Assembly: GCA_025055575.1 (NCBI GenBank) | Contig: JANWWP010000038.1 | Coordinates: 1 to 64,000 of the forward strand | DNA: 64,000 bases | DNA from: Flavobacteriales bacterium | GTDB lineage: Bacteria > Bacteroidota > Bacteroidia > CAIKAF01 | Reading direction: 5' to 3' | Part shown: positions 32,755 through 41,809 of the stretch, piece after piece | How the letters are laid out: every line of letters begins with the position of its first letter | Numbering within the stretch: the first letter of the stretch is position 1 | Notes under the pieces: generated by a model | The model's input: the letters and a program-made list of their open reading frames with translations, nothing else | The model's database searches: none | Told to the model about the DNA's origin: nothing | Translations under genes and position numbers: made by a program

Positions 32755-34378
32755 TTCGAATAAATATTAAAAGTAAATTTTGAAGCGCGGATGGACGGGA
32801 TTCCGGCAGTAAAAAAGTTTTGGTCAGACGCGTGGTGCGAAAGTAAGGAAATTGTTTACAAACAGTGCAAAAAAATATTTTACTTAATTGATAATTTATT
32901 TTTAACCATTCTTTTTCAGGGATGGCAAGCCAAAGGCCTTGGGGGTGCGCGGCCAACCGATAATGAATTGCGTGGATCAGGGAGTTGGAATTATCAAAAA
33001 CTGGCACCGTAGTTTTTAGTAAAAAGTCCAATTGATGGGAGCTCCAGCGATAGGTGAGGAGGGGCCTATTTCCGTAATTTTCTACATAGTTTCCAATTTG
33101 CTTCCCGGCGTCAAAGTTGCCCAGGGTTGGAAAAAATACCCATGAGGCCAGGGCAGGAGAAAGAGCGCCCCAAAAAATGGCTAGGGTCTTCAGGGAAAAT
33201 TTTAAGCGGGTGCGTAAGCTGAGGGAAAAAGGAATCCCAAATGCCGTCAGGATACAGAGAATTTTTCGGAAAAAAATCATTTCCCGCCAAAAAAGGAAAC
33301 ATAACATGGTCACCGTGCCGAGAAAAAGCCCAGTGGCCACAACGAAAAATACCCAAGGGCGCCAAGGCTTTTCAGGCTTTTCTAACCAAGGGCCCAGGCT
33401 CAGGGCAGCCCATGGAGCGATGGGAAAAATGTAATGGGGAAGCTGGTAGCGGGAAAACGAGAAAAGGGTTAAGAACAACATCGTCATGAGCAGGCCGGCA
33501 GGATGCCACAGGGTTTCTTTCCCGGACCTGATTTTCCATATCACCATACCAAGGCCGCCGGCCGAAATCGGAGCCCAGGCCCACATTGCCGAATGCCAAA
33601 GGAAAAAGGGATCGGGGTGGTTATTCCAGAAATTTTCGCCCGTGATGCGTCCAAAACTTTGATACCAGAAATAAAAAGCGGGACCCTCTGTGCCAAAATC
33701 TTTCCACAGGCCCCACACAAAAGGCAGAGTCCCGACGGCTCCTACGAACAAGGCAGCAAGGCAAAGCGCGCTCAATCTCTTCAGGGAAATTTTTTGAAAA
33801 AAAGCATAAGCTACCCAGCCAGGAATGATCAGCATCGCCCCCACCATGCCTTTGCTTAGGAGAGCGCCGCAAAAGCCTAAACCCGAGTACCATAAATCCG
33901 GTTTCGAGGCTTCGCGAAGCCAGGCTGCGCCTGTATTCCATGCCAACAAACAAAAGGCCGTTAACCACAACTCGCACCGCAGATCCATAAACATGAGCCA
34001 GAAGGCGGGTGTTAGGAAACAGGCAAGCCTTAAAAAGTGGGAAATGGTGTAGGAAATCCCCCAATTTCTGAAAAAGATAGACCCTTGAAACCATAGGATG
34101 ATCAGGGCCGGTAAGCCCGAAAGGCGCCATGCAAAGGCATGGGCGCCAAAAATTTTAAAAAACACGGCGCCCATCCAGAAAAGCCAGGGTGGTTTGTCTA
34201 AATAAGGCTGACCGCGATGCTGAACGCGGAGCCATGAAGCGCCCTCGGCCATTTCCCGGGCGATGGACGCATACTGGGCGCTGTCTGGCTCGGTAGGGAA
34301 CAAAAAGAAGGCTCCCGCGTAGGCCAGAACCAGGATCGCTAAAGCCCCATTTTCCGGATTTGAGAGGACGTTTTTTTT
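32627..34378 (-). CDS. ArnT/PMT-like membrane glycosyltransferase
   Basis: 583 aa from a GTG whose bases overlap the stop of the RluD-type gene (GTGA). GT-C fold of the ArnT/PMT family: catalytic acidic loop LFPTEPDSAQYASIAREM (Asp/Glu after the first helix), then GQPYLDKPPWLFWMGA and about 11 membrane helices. Such enzymes transfer a sugar from a polyprenyl phosphate to lipid A or protein at the periplasmic face. The frame runs 128 bp into the next gene; its last about 45 residues (from roughly GNSGNKPSQ) look unnatural and may reflect a lost stop codon or a sequencing frameshift. Confidence 0.78.
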   Translation of the reverse strand, partial: KKNVLSNPENGALAILVLAYAGAFFLFPTEPDSAQYASIAREMAEGASWLRVQHRGQPYLDKPPWLFWMGAVFFKIFGAHAFAWRLSGLPALIILWFQGSIFFRNWGISYTISHFLRLACFLTPAFWLMFMDLRCELWLTAFCLLAWNTGAAWLREASKPDLWYSGLGFCGALLSKGMVGAMLIIPGWVAYAFFQKISLKRLSALCLAALFVGAVGTLPFVWGLWKDFGTEGPAFYFWYQSFGRITGENFWNNHPDPFFLWHSAMWAWAPISAGGLGMVIWKIRSGKETLWHPAGLLMTMLFLTLFSFSRYQLPHYIFPIAPWAALSLGPWLEKPEKPWRPWVFFVVATGLFLGTVTMLCFLFWREMIFFRKILCILTAFGIPFSLSLRTRLKFSLKTLAIFWGALSPALASWVFFPTLGNFDAGKQIGNYVENYGNRPLLTYRWSSHQLDFLLKTTVPVFDNSNSLIHAIHYRLAAHPQGLWLAIPEKEWLKINYQLSKIFFCTVCKQFPYFRTTRLTKTFLLPESRPSALQNLLLIFIRNGNSGNKPSQGSIHATIFNFLHSGCIPDLCLSFLHSGILVVG

Positions 34379-35430
34379 CACAGGCGCGCCTGCAAGCGAA
34401 GCCCTTCCTCCATGCGGCGCAGTACTTCCTGAAATCCGGGTGGGGGAGGACACGAAAATTCCATTTCCTTTTGCCGTGTCGGATGCATCAGCCGAAGCCA
34501 CCCTGCATGCAGAGCCTGGCCTGGCAATAGCTCCATGCAGTTTTTCATAAATTGCCGATAGGCTCCCGTGTTGGGTCCTTTTAAAATGTATTGGCCACCA
34601 TACTCCGGGTCGTTAAAAAGGGTGTGCCCTATGTGCTTCATGTGGACACGAATCTGGTGGGTGCGGCCGGTTTCGAGGCGGCAACGTACCAAAGTCGTAA
34701 AGTTAAAATGTTTTTCAACGGTGTAATGGGTGATGGCCGGCTTACCCTCTTCGGGATCTTCTTTAGCTTCCATGATTTTTCGATCGTGCGGGCATCGGCC
34801 GATGGGTGCGCAAATCGTCCCACTTTCCGGGGATACGCGGCCCCAAACCAATGCCAGATATTCCCGGCGGGCTGTTTTATGGAAAAATTGTCCGGCCAGA
34901 TGGGCTAAAGCCTGGTCTGTTTTAGCCACCACCATCAGGCCGCTGGTGTTTTTATCCAGACGGTGCACAAGACCCGGTCTTGGAAAGTCATCCGGGTGCT
35001 GAACGTCCTCGCGCAGCGGTGTGCGCACACCCACATGCCACAGTACGGCGTTCACGACGGTGCCATCCGGATTGCCCACCCCGGGGTGCACCACCATGCC
35101 GGCGGGTTTGTTCATCACCAGAATATGTTCATCTTCAAATAGGATGTCCAGAGGTATGGGCTGGGGAACGATTTCAGCGGTGCGAGGAGGCTGGGGGAGG
35201 AGTACAAAAATGTGATCCCGCCCCCGCACTTTATAGCTGGGTTTTCGGGGCCGGTCGTTCACCCGAATAAGGCCTTGATCGGCCGCGGCTTGGATGCGTG
35301 TACGGGAAACATCGCCCAGCAGACGGCGCAGAAAGACATCCAATCGGATGGGATCCTGACCAGGATCCACGATGAATTGATGATGGATGTAGAGGTCTTC
35401 TGAAGCGGTCTCAGGCGTCTCCTGATCCAT
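34378..35430 (-). CDS. RluA/RluD family pseudouridine synthase
   Basis: 350 aa from the ATG at 35430 (MDQETPETASEDLY). N-terminal S4 RNA-binding domain at about 25-75 (IRLDVFLRRLLGDVSRTRIQAAADQGLIRVN), then the catalytic domain with LVHRLDKNTSGLMVVAKT (Asp nucleophile), ALVWGRVSPESG and LETGRTHQIRVHMKHIGH. The domain order and length match RluD, which modifies 23S rRNA helix 69, but RluC-like roles are possible. It begins 5 bp after the T9SS protein gene. Confidence 0.9.
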   Translation of the reverse strand: MDQETPETASEDLYIHHQFIVDPGQDPIRLDVFLRRLLGDVSRTRIQAAADQGLIRVNDRPRKPSYKVRGRDHIFVLLPQPPRTAEIVPQPIPLDILFEDEHILVMNKPAGMVVHPGVGNPDGTVVNAVLWHVGVRTPLREDVQHPDDFPRPGLVHRLDKNTSGLMVVAKTDQALAHLAGQFFHKTARREYLALVWGRVSPESGTICAPIGRCPHDRKIMEAKEDPEEGKPAITHYTVEKHFNFTTLVRCRLETGRTHQIRVHMKHIGHTLFNDPEYGGQYILKGPNTGAYRQFMKNCMELLPGQALHAGWLRLMHPTRQKEMEFSCPPPPGFQEVLRRMEEGLRLQARL

Positions 35431-35435
35431 AGAAT

Positions 35436-37790
35436 TTACGGGCTCAGATGAATATACCTGAAAATTCCGCTTTGACCCGTATCCACATTTTGGGCTTGTA
35501 TCAGGTACAGTCCTGGATTCAGGTGGGATACGTCCAGGCTTTCCCCCTTCCGAATCAGCCGTTCTAACAAACATACGCCCCGTAAGTCCAAAATTCTGAC
35601 CTGGATACCCAAACGGGCCTCTTCGGAGCAGTCTAGAAAAAGAGGCCCGTTTCCGGGGTTGGGATACACTCTGAAATAATTTTCCTGCGGCGCAGGCTGG
35701 GCCACCGAGATGAAATCTTCAGGTTTCACAGGTTTTCCCACCACCGGCCTTATCATCATGCATCCGGCGAGTGGCATGTAGTCCGTCCAGGCTTCCCAGT
35801 TGCCGAATGTGCGAAAAAACATGCGATCCCTGTGATCGTGGTTACGGTCGTAACCCACATTCAGCTTAAAGAAGATGTTCTGTTTCCAGCCAACGTAAAA
35901 GTCCCCTGCTGATAAAGGCACAGGTTTTTTAAGGATATAGGTGGTCCAGGCATTAGGGCCGGTGAAGTTGAATTGGGGATTCACATATTCCTCATTATAC
36001 AGTGTGTCCTCCACGGTATTGTTCAGGCTGCGCCACACCCTGAGTTCAATGTTGTAATTTTGAATGGGCACATACAGAGGATTGAAGTGGAATTGCACTG
36101 CCCTCAAAGTGTCGGCCGCATTGAGTGAGAATTTGTAAGCCACGCTGCCCGGCTGCCCGAGAAATACACTTCCTTCGGCCGTACCATCATCGTAAGCAAA
36201 ATAATTATGCAAAGCGTGGTGGTAGGTCATTACGTTATTGTAAGGCAACGCATCATTAAACGGGATTTTTGAAATGGTGTCCGTGAGCGGATAAATCCTA
36301 TGTTCCACAAAAAGATCGATGCTGTCTTGAAACGGGAAACTGTTCGTGTAGCCAGGCGGAGGCCACTGTAAATCAAACTTATAAGAAAAAGAAGGCAGGT
36401 AATGCCGGAAATTTTGTTCATACCCGTGGGTGGCGGTGGGCCGCATGCAGGAAAAGTCATAAGGTCCTGGGACGTCGTTTTCAGGATAAGTGGTGATGGA
36501 GTCGTTTAAGGCACCATAGAAGCGGTTCTTATACACCATGCACAGATTTTGGTTCCACAAATTGGTGAGCCAGACGCGCCACTTGTTGTTCACATCGCTC
36601 TGGCGCAGCTGATTATAGGGCATTTGTCGGTACACCGTGAAAAAAGGTGGCGGCGGATATACAAAAGCCAGGTCCAGATAGGAAGTGTCGGCCAGACTGC
36701 GGTTTTTGTTGAGATACACATAATCCAGCAGCCATTGGTCCACATTGGCCCCCAAAGAAGCGAAGTTGCGGAAACGGAACTGAAATCCGTCATGCAAGAA
36801 AGCCGTATCCCGGATCGGAACCATCACCTGCCGGAAAGTGTCTACTGGACCGCCCTCCATGCCCCACATGCGCACCCAGACATCCTGGCGCGGGGCATAA
36901 AACTCCAGGCGGAAGGAATCGCGCTCGGCAGGTTCGAACGCCAAACCCCCTCTTTGATAAAAAAAACTTAAGTACACACTGTCGGAAGGTGTGTAAGAAC
37001 CTAACCGAATGGGTTTGGAAGTCAGTTGATCTGCTGGACCGTAGGCCGCAGCATCTCCCGGGCGGTAAGGCCGGCCATCAAAACGCAACCCGTCAAAGAC
37101 AGCCACCCCCAGGGTGGGAGGGCCAATAGCCATATCTCTGGAAATATACACATCACGGTCTATCCATAAAGAAGAGTCTACGGCCCGGTTGGGCGGCACC
37201 ACTTGATAGGCTTTCACAGCCTTGAATAACTGTCCGTCCAATGGGCCATTGACGGTGTCTAAATTTCCATTAGGCAGTTTGACAATTTTGGGTTGATACC
37301 TAAAACATTCCAGCACCTCTTTTATCTTGAAGGGATTGACCACTGTATCAAAAATGAGCACCTGCACCCGGCTGTTTTCATCGACAGTAACAGAGTCGGG
37401 CTCCCCATTTCCGTTGATAAAAAAGGAATCCGGCGCGGTGAGCACATACCTGAAGACATCAGGTTCCGGATCGGGGGCATTGACAATGTGGAACCAATTT
37501 CGCTGGACAATCGTAATACCCGGATAAAGAGACGTTTTAAAATTTTTGAACCGGTCCAAGGAAAAATCGTCTCTGAAGGGGAGGTCTAAAGTGTCATATA
37601 AATAGAAATACTCCGAACCATGGGGAAATAAGTTCTTTTCCCATCCCGGAACGGGACAGTTGTTCTGCCAGCTTTCATAAGCTTGAAAACTGTAGCCTGT
37701 GGGCTCGTATCCAATTATCTGACAGACCGGACGCTGCATTGTGAGAAAAAGAGCGGCCGGAATGGTTATGATTTTAAACAGCGCCTTCAT
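35436..37790 (-). CDS. Large secreted protein with T9SS type A sorting domain
   Basis: 784 aa from the ATG at 37790 (MKALFKIITIPAALFLTMQRPVC, signal peptide). Rich in Tyr/Phe/Asp with many beta segments; NWFHIVNAPDPEPDVFRY, FDGLRFDGRPYRPGDAAAYG and YFAYDDGTAEGSVFLGQPGSVAYKF are characteristic of a Bacteroidota T9SS family of unknown function. The C-terminal sorting domain is clear: YFRVYPNPGNGPLFLD ... LNPGLYLIQAQN. Its ATG overlaps the stop of the PASTA gene (ATGA), so the two are translated together. Confidence 0.78.
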   Translation of the reverse strand: MKALFKIITIPAALFLTMQRPVCQIIGYEPTGYSFQAYESWQNNCPVPGWEKNLFPHGSEYFYLYDTLDLPFRDDFSLDRFKNFKTSLYPGITIVQRNWFHIVNAPDPEPDVFRYVLTAPDSFFINGNGEPDSVTVDENSRVQVLIFDTVVNPFKIKEVLECFRYQPKIVKLPNGNLDTVNGPLDGQLFKAVKAYQVVPPNRAVDSSLWIDRDVYISRDMAIGPPTLGVAVFDGLRFDGRPYRPGDAAAYGPADQLTSKPIRLGSYTPSDSVYLSFFYQRGGLAFEPAERDSFRLEFYAPRQDVWVRMWGMEGGPVDTFRQVMVPIRDTAFLHDGFQFRFRNFASLGANVDQWLLDYVYLNKNRSLADTSYLDLAFVYPPPPFFTVYRQMPYNQLRQSDVNNKWRVWLTNLWNQNLCMVYKNRFYGALNDSITTYPENDVPGPYDFSCMRPTATHGYEQNFRHYLPSFSYKFDLQWPPPGYTNSFPFQDSIDLFVEHRIYPLTDTISKIPFNDALPYNNVMTYHHALHNYFAYDDGTAEGSVFLGQPGSVAYKFSLNAADTLRAVQFHFNPLYVPIQNYNIELRVWRSLNNTVEDTLYNEEYVNPQFNFTGPNAWTTYILKKPVPLSAGDFYVGWKQNIFFKLNVGYDRNHDHRDRMFFRTFGNWEAWTDYMPLAGCMMIRPVVGKPVKPEDFISVAQPAPQENYFRVYPNPGNGPLFLDCSEEARLGIQVRILDLRGVCLLERLIRKGESLDVSHLNPGLYLIQAQNVDTGQSGIFRYIHLSP

Positions 37791-38545
37791 GGCCCATATT
37801 TTCCATACCAAATATCCACCGCGTCGCCTTTGGGTACAGAAGGTTGAGAGGAGGCGGGTGGATATTGCCTGACGATTCGAACCCGTGACGAGTCCACAAT
37901 GCCCGGCTCATAATTTTCAAATCCAAGTTGCAGGCCGGCCTGCTGAAGACTCAGAACCGCCTGTTCTTTATTCATCCCAAAAAGATTGGGGATGGGCACC
38001 AGTTCAGTACCCTCGCCCGTTCCAATCACCAGGTCTATCGTCAATCCCTTGCGCACTTTCATGCCCGGCGGCACGGAGGCGCCCATCAGCAATTGGTCTA
38101 AAACGACGGCAAAACCGGGGCGTAGGATGATTTTGCCTGGCTTCAGACCTCGGGTTTCCAACACGGCAATGGCTTCCCTTTTGCTGAGGTCTTTCAAATC
38201 CGGCATGGGCACCAGGGGGGGATTGACGGAATTGATGATTAAATAAATCTTTCGGTTTTTTTTCACCTCACTGCCTGCGGATGGATTTTGGTCCAGAACG
38301 GTGAGGGGCGCCACACCGTCCTGATACATGGAATCATTCACGATGGCCAACATCCCGGCGTCTTCCAGTACGGCTTCTGCATCGCTCAGAGGCATCTGGC
38401 GCACATCGGGCACCGTCCGGATGTCATCGTGGCGGGTGTAGCACCGTGCCATTTGAAATAAGATATAAGACGTCGCCAACATTGTGATGATTGCCCAAAA
38501 CCAATGCTTTAACGCCGGTCTGCTGAAATAATTGCCAAGTGCCAT
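37787..38545 (-). CDS. PASTA domain membrane protein
   Basis: 252 aa. One N-terminal membrane anchor (about 15-32, WFWAIITMLATSYILF), then three PASTA repeats at about 40-105 (TVPDVRQMPLSDAEAVLEDAG), 110-178 (VPMPDLKDLSKREAIAVLETRG) and 182-250 (VPIPNLFGMNKEQAVLSLQQAG). PASTA modules bind peptidoglycan or act as spacers; no kinase or penicillin-binding domain is attached. Co-translated with a T9SS cargo gene and followed by the RluD-type gene. A TATGTTTG box lies 22 bp upstream. Confidence 0.88.
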   Translation of the reverse strand: MALGNYFSRPALKHWFWAIITMLATSYILFQMARCYTRHDDIRTVPDVRQMPLSDAEAVLEDAGMLAIVNDSMYQDGVAPLTVLDQNPSAGSEVKKNRKIYLIINSVNPPLVPMPDLKDLSKREAIAVLETRGLKPGKIILRPGFAVVLDQLLMGASVPPGMKVRKGLTIDLVIGTGEGTELVPIPNLFGMNKEQAVLSLQQAGLQLGFENYEPGIVDSSRVRIVRQYPPASSQPSVPKGDAVDIWYGKYGP

Positions 38546-38567
38546 GTTCGGGCTCTTTAAGCCGGAA

Positions 38568-38575
38568 CAAACATA
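38568..38575 (-). promoter_or_regulatory. Bacteroidota -7 box for the PASTA-T9SS-RluD-type operon
   Basis: TATGTTTG on the minus strand, exact TAnnTTTG match, 22 bp before the PASTA gene ATG and just downstream of the ahcY terminator palindrome. Confidence 0.45.
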
Positions 38576-38585
38576 CAGTACAGGG

Positions 38586-38618
38586 AAAAATTGAGGATTT
38601 CAGGCCTGAAATCCTCAA
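38586..38618 (-). terminator. Terminator of ahcY, loop-less palindrome
   Basis: A perfect 28-bp palindrome with arms TTGAGGATTTCAGG and CCTGAAATCCTCAA and no spacer, followed in the minus direction by TTTTT. It begins 40 bp after the ahcY stop. The hairpin tip must open a few base pairs to form its loop. Confidence 0.8.
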
Positions 38619-38657
38619 TACGAATGGCTTCCGGTTAAAAATTATGGTGTGGAATCG

Positions 38658-39980
38658 TTAATAACGATAGGTTTCCGGCTTATATGGACCCTCCTTGGGC
38701 ACGCCAATATACTGAGCCTGCTCGTCAGAAAGTTCCTCCAGCTCCACTCCGATTTTTTCTAAATGAAGTCGGGCCACTTTTTCATCTAAATGCTTGGGCA
38801 GCACATACACCTTGTTTTCATACAAATGGCCGCGGGTCCATAATTCAATTTGAGCCAGGGTTTGATTGCTGAAGGAATTAGACATCACGAAGGAAGGATG
38901 GCCTGTGGCACAGCCTAAGTTCACTAAACGTCCTTCAGCCAGCAATATTATGTCCTTACCGTTGATGGTGTATTTATCCACGAGCGGTTTGATCGTGTCG
39001 CGCGTGTGGCCGTAATTGTCATTAAGCCAGGCCACATCAATTTCGTTATCAAAATGGCCGATATTGCACACCACGGCTTTGTCTTTCATACGCAGGAAGT
39101 GTTCGTCCCGCACCACTTTGCAGTTGCCGGTCGCCGTCACTATGATATCGGCTTTGTCCACCACAGTGCTGAGTTTTTTCACTTCGTAGCCATCCATGGC
39201 GGCTTGCAAGGCACAGATCGGATCTATTTCCGTAACGATCACGCGCACGCCGGCGCCCCGCAAAGAAGCGGCAGACCCCTTGCCCACATCGCCATAGCCA
39301 CACACCACAGCCACTTTTCCTGCCAGCATGAGATCGGTGGCCCGGCGGATGGCATCCACCAGCGATTCCTTGCAGCCGTATTTATTGTCGAATTTGCTTT
39401 TGGTCACACTGTCGTTCACATTAAATGCCGGCACAGGCAGGGTGCCTTTCTTTTGGCGCTCGATAAGACGCATGACCCCCGTGGTGGTTTCTTCTGAAAT
39501 GCCGCGGATGTGTTGAATAAGTTCGGGGTAGCGATCCAGGACCATGTTGGTCAGGTCGCCCCCGTCATCGAGGATCATGTTCAAAGGCTGACGATCCGGT
39601 CCGAAGAATAAAGTTTGTTCGATACACCATTCGTATTCTTGTTCGGTCATGCCTTTCCAGGCAAAAACAGGTATGCCGGCGGCTGCAATTGCGGCGGCTG
39701 CGTGATCTTGCGTGGAAAATATGTTACAGGAAGACCACTGCACTTCCGCCCCCAATTCCACCAGAGTTTCGATGAGCACAGCCGTTTGAATGGTCATGTG
39801 CAGGCAACCGGCAATCCGTGCCCCACGCAGAGGCTTTTGGGGACCAAATTCAGCCCGCAGAGCCATCAGGCCGGGCATTTCAGCTTCTGCCAGCTGAATT
39901 TCTTTGCGACCCCATTCGGCCAAACTGAGGTCTTTTACTTTGAAACGAATGTTCGATGCTGTTTTTGTTGAGGATTCCAT
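38658..39980 (-). CDS. ahcY: Adenosylhomocysteinase (S-adenosylhomocysteine hydrolase)
   Basis: 440 aa from the ATG at 39980 ([13 protein letters not shown]); a further upstream start would lie in the promoter. NAD-binding motif [22 protein letters not shown], substrate motifs [14 protein letters not shown] and [17 protein letters not shown], and the conserved C-terminus [10 protein letters not shown]. It cleaves S-adenosylhomocysteine to adenosine and homocysteine, removing product inhibition from the cell's many methyltransferases. Preceded by TAACTTTG with a 12-bp gap; followed by a palindromic terminator. Confidence 0.97.
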   Translation of the reverse strand: MESSTKTASNIRFKVKDLSLAEWGRKEIQLAEAEMPGLMALRAEFGPQKPLRGARIAGCLHMTIQTAVLIETLVELGAEVQWSSCNIFSTQDHAAAAIAAAGIPVFAWKGMTEQEYEWCIEQTLFFGPDRQPLNMILDDGGDLTNMVLDRYPELIQHIRGISEETTTGVMRLIERQKKGTLPVPAFNVNDSVTKSKFDNKYGCKESLVDAIRRATDLMLAGKVAVVCGYGDVGKGSAASLRGAGVRVIVTEIDPICALQAAMDGYEVKKLSTVVDKADIIVTATGNCKVVRDEHFLRMKDKAVVCNIGHFDNEIDVAWLNDNYGHTRDTIKPLVDKYTINGKDIILLAEGRLVNLGCATGHPSFVMSNSFSNQTLAQIELWTRGHLYENKVYVLPKHLDEKVARLHLEKIGVELEELSDEQAQYIGVPKEGPYKPETYRY

Positions 39981-39992
39981 ATGAATGTACGG

Positions 39993-40000
39993 CAAAGTTA
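39993..40000 (-). promoter_or_regulatory. Bacteroidota -7 box for ahcY
   Basis: TAACTTTG on the minus strand, exact TAnnTTTG match, 12 bp upstream of the ahcY ATG. It excludes the longer N-terminus that begins inside it. Confidence 0.55.
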
Positions 40001-40048
40001 CAAAATTCCGAAAGCTTTGTTTTTACTTGGTACTATAAAGAGACTTAA

Positions 40049-40636
40049 TTATGGCGCTGTGATGATCACGAAGTAATATTCGAAATCGCTGTCTTTTCGA
40101 TAAGCCAGCGCAGCGCCTACTTTTTTGTGTGTGCGGTAAAAATCGTTTAAACCTAACAGATGTATTCTGTGCCCGGGCGGATCCACACCTTCATCCTTCA
40201 GTAAAATGTTGATGCACTCAATGCCGGATTCGCTGCCGGCACATATGGACTCGAAATTATTGAGCGTTTTGTATTGGCAATATTCTTTGGGGATGGGATA
40301 TCCTTTTTGACACAAAATACTGTTCACCGTGCGGCCTTCGGGGCTGGTGTGACTGAAATAGTTGCGGCGGGCCATGTCGGAAGCTCTCTCTTCAGCCACT
40401 TGCATTAGAATGGGATCGGGCGCAAGGGGGTGGGTGGCCTCAAATTTTTGGAGATCTAGACCTACACTGTCAGAGTACATTTCGGGATGAGCACGCACCC
40501 GATTTAAATAATATATGCTTTCAAGAGCTTGATTTTTAAATAACTCTAGTTTTTGTCCTTTGATGAATCCTGGGACAAAGCCTAAGAAAAAGCCTAAAAG
40601 CCTCAAATTCAACTTTTTTGCAAAAGATTGGCCCAC
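40049..40636 (-). CDS. CAP (SCP/PR-1-like) domain secreted protein
   Basis: 195 aa with a GTG start. Signal peptide LNLRLLGFFLGFVPGFIKG, then the CAP domain: YYLNRVRAHPEMY, DPILMQVAEERASDMARRNYFSHTSPEGR, ESICAGSE and GHRIHLLGLNDFYRTHKKVGAALAY. The His and Glu pairs of the CAP cavity appear present (SHTS, GHRIHLL). Secreted bacterial CAP proteins have unclear functions. Divergent from a small membrane protein gene, 73 bp away. Confidence 0.82.
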   Translation of the reverse strand: MGQSFAKKLNLRLLGFFLGFVPGFIKGQKLELFKNQALESIYYLNRVRAHPEMYSDSVGLDLQKFEATHPLAPDPILMQVAEERASDMARRNYFSHTSPEGRTVNSILCQKGYPIPKEYCQYKTLNNFESICAGSESGIECINILLKDEGVDPPGHRIHLLGLNDFYRTHKKVGAALAYRKDSDFEYYFVIITAP

Positions 40637-40678
40637 CTTGCATCAACAAAATTCCAAAAAATGGGCCAATTCTGAAAC

Positions 40679-40686
40679 TAATTTTG
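40679..40686 (+). promoter_or_regulatory. Bacteroidota -7 box for the small membrane protein-SRAP unit
   Basis: TAATTTTG, exact TAnnTTTG match, 23 bp before the ATG at 40710. Confidence 0.45.
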
Positions 40687-40709
40687 CTTCGCAGGGAACA
40701 AGCGGTTTC

Positions 40710-41057
40710 ATGGCATTTTTTAGATTTCTTAATTTTCATAAAGATCCTACCGATACCCGGCGCCGTGTTTTTTATTACCACATCAAGGAAGAAGGGGAAG
40801 CTGTGAGAGAAGCCTTCAAGGCACGAAAAATTGAATTCAAAGAACTCATCGATCCCCAAAAGCCGGAAATATTGTATTTGTCCGTATCTGTGGAAGATTT
40901 TGAGTTGGCCAATGAAATTAATTCCTCTATTTTGGGAAGTTTCAATCGGAAATTCATCCCGGACAGAGGAGCTCGCATTTTTCTTTTAATCATCTTCGGG
41001 GTGGGCTTAGCTCTGGCGATGGCAGGCTACCTAATGTCAAAATTTTCAAAATCCTAA
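40710..41057 (+). CDS. Small protein with C-terminal membrane anchor, unknown function
   Basis: 115 aa from the ATG at 40710; the frame stays open 150 bp further, but that part overlaps the divergent CAP gene and its promoter. The soluble N-terminal domain (RVFYYHIKEEGEAVREAFKARKIEFKELID) has a predicted alpha/beta pattern resembling small signal-transducer-like domains; one membrane helix lies at about 92-110. Followed 12 bp later by the SRAP gene. Confidence 0.6.
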   Translation: MAFFRFLNFHKDPTDTRRRVFYYHIKEEGEAVREAFKARKIEFKELIDPQKPEILYLSVSVEDFELANEINSSILGSFNRKFIPDRGARIFLLIIFGVGLALAMAGYLMSKFSKS

Positions 41058-41069
41058 TATTTTTTTAAA

Positions 41070-41735
41070 ATGTGCGGTCGTTATGCCCTGGCTTCGTCTC
41101 CAGAATTACTTGCTGAATTCTTTGATACGCCTTGGAGCGATCCTGCCCCGGCTCTTTTTAACATCAGTCCTCAAAGCTGGGTCCCCGTGTTGGTTTTGGA
41201 TGATGAAGGGCAAAGAGCTTGGCAATGGATGCGCTGGAGTATTCCTTTGGGGTCTGGAACAGCACGTCCAATCCACCTTTTTAATATGCGCGCCGAAAGC
41301 GTAAAGGAAAAACCATTTGCCCAAACGCTCATTCAAAAAAAACGGTGCATCCTGCCCGCCAGCGCTTATTACGAATGGCAACCCGATGGTAACGCCAAAG
41401 TGCCCTGGCGCATAGAGGCTGCCGAAGGTCCTTTCCTGGCATTTGCCGGTGTTTGGAAAAATTTTTTTGATACTTCAACGGGTGAAGAACGCAAGGCTTG
41501 CGCCATTGTCACTTGTCCAGCCACTCCGGCAATTCGGCATCTCCACGATCGGATGCCTCTTGTTTTACCGTCTGGTTTTATGGATAATTGGCTGAATTCA
41601 AGTGAAGGAATAAAAATTCTTAAAAAAGCGTTGGAACTGTATCCTAGAGTGCCTCTAAAGTATTGTAAAGTAAATACTAAAGTAGGGAATTCCAGATTCA
41701 ATGCCCCCGAATTTTTATTCGGGCAACTTTCTTAA
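41070..41735 (+). CDS. SOS response-associated peptidase (SRAP/YedK/HMCES family)
   Basis: 221 aa, normal length. Begins MCGRYAL, where Cys2 forms the thiazolidine crosslink with abasic sites; LFNMRAESVKEKPFA gives the Asn-Arg-Glu active-site group and LHDRMPLVLP the conserved histidine; CILPASAYYEW is also typical. It shields abasic sites in single-stranded DNA and later reverses the crosslink. No LexA-type operator was recognised upstream. Confidence 0.93.
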   Translation: MCGRYALASSPELLAEFFDTPWSDPAPALFNISPQSWVPVLVLDDEGQRAWQWMRWSIPLGSGTARPIHLFNMRAESVKEKPFAQTLIQKKRCILPASAYYEWQPDGNAKVPWRIEAAEGPFLAFAGVWKNFFDTSTGEERKACAIVTCPATPAIRHLHDRMPLVLPSGFMDNWLNSSEGIKILKKALELYPRVPLKYCKVNTKVGNSRFNAPEFLFGQLS

Positions 41736-41784
41736 AAAACTTTTCATCAAGCAAGTTGTCGTTGTTAGGTTTCTGAATTATTCT

Positions 41785-41792
41785 TAAATTTG
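41785..41792 (+). promoter_or_regulatory. Bacteroidota -7 box for the probable lipoprotein gene
   Basis: TAAATTTG, exact TAnnTTTG match, ending 17 bp before the GTG start at 41810. An AGGAG sequence (41798-41802) in between could act as a ribosome binding site. Confidence 0.45.
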
Positions 41793-41809
41793 TAACTAGG
41801 AGTTATTCT

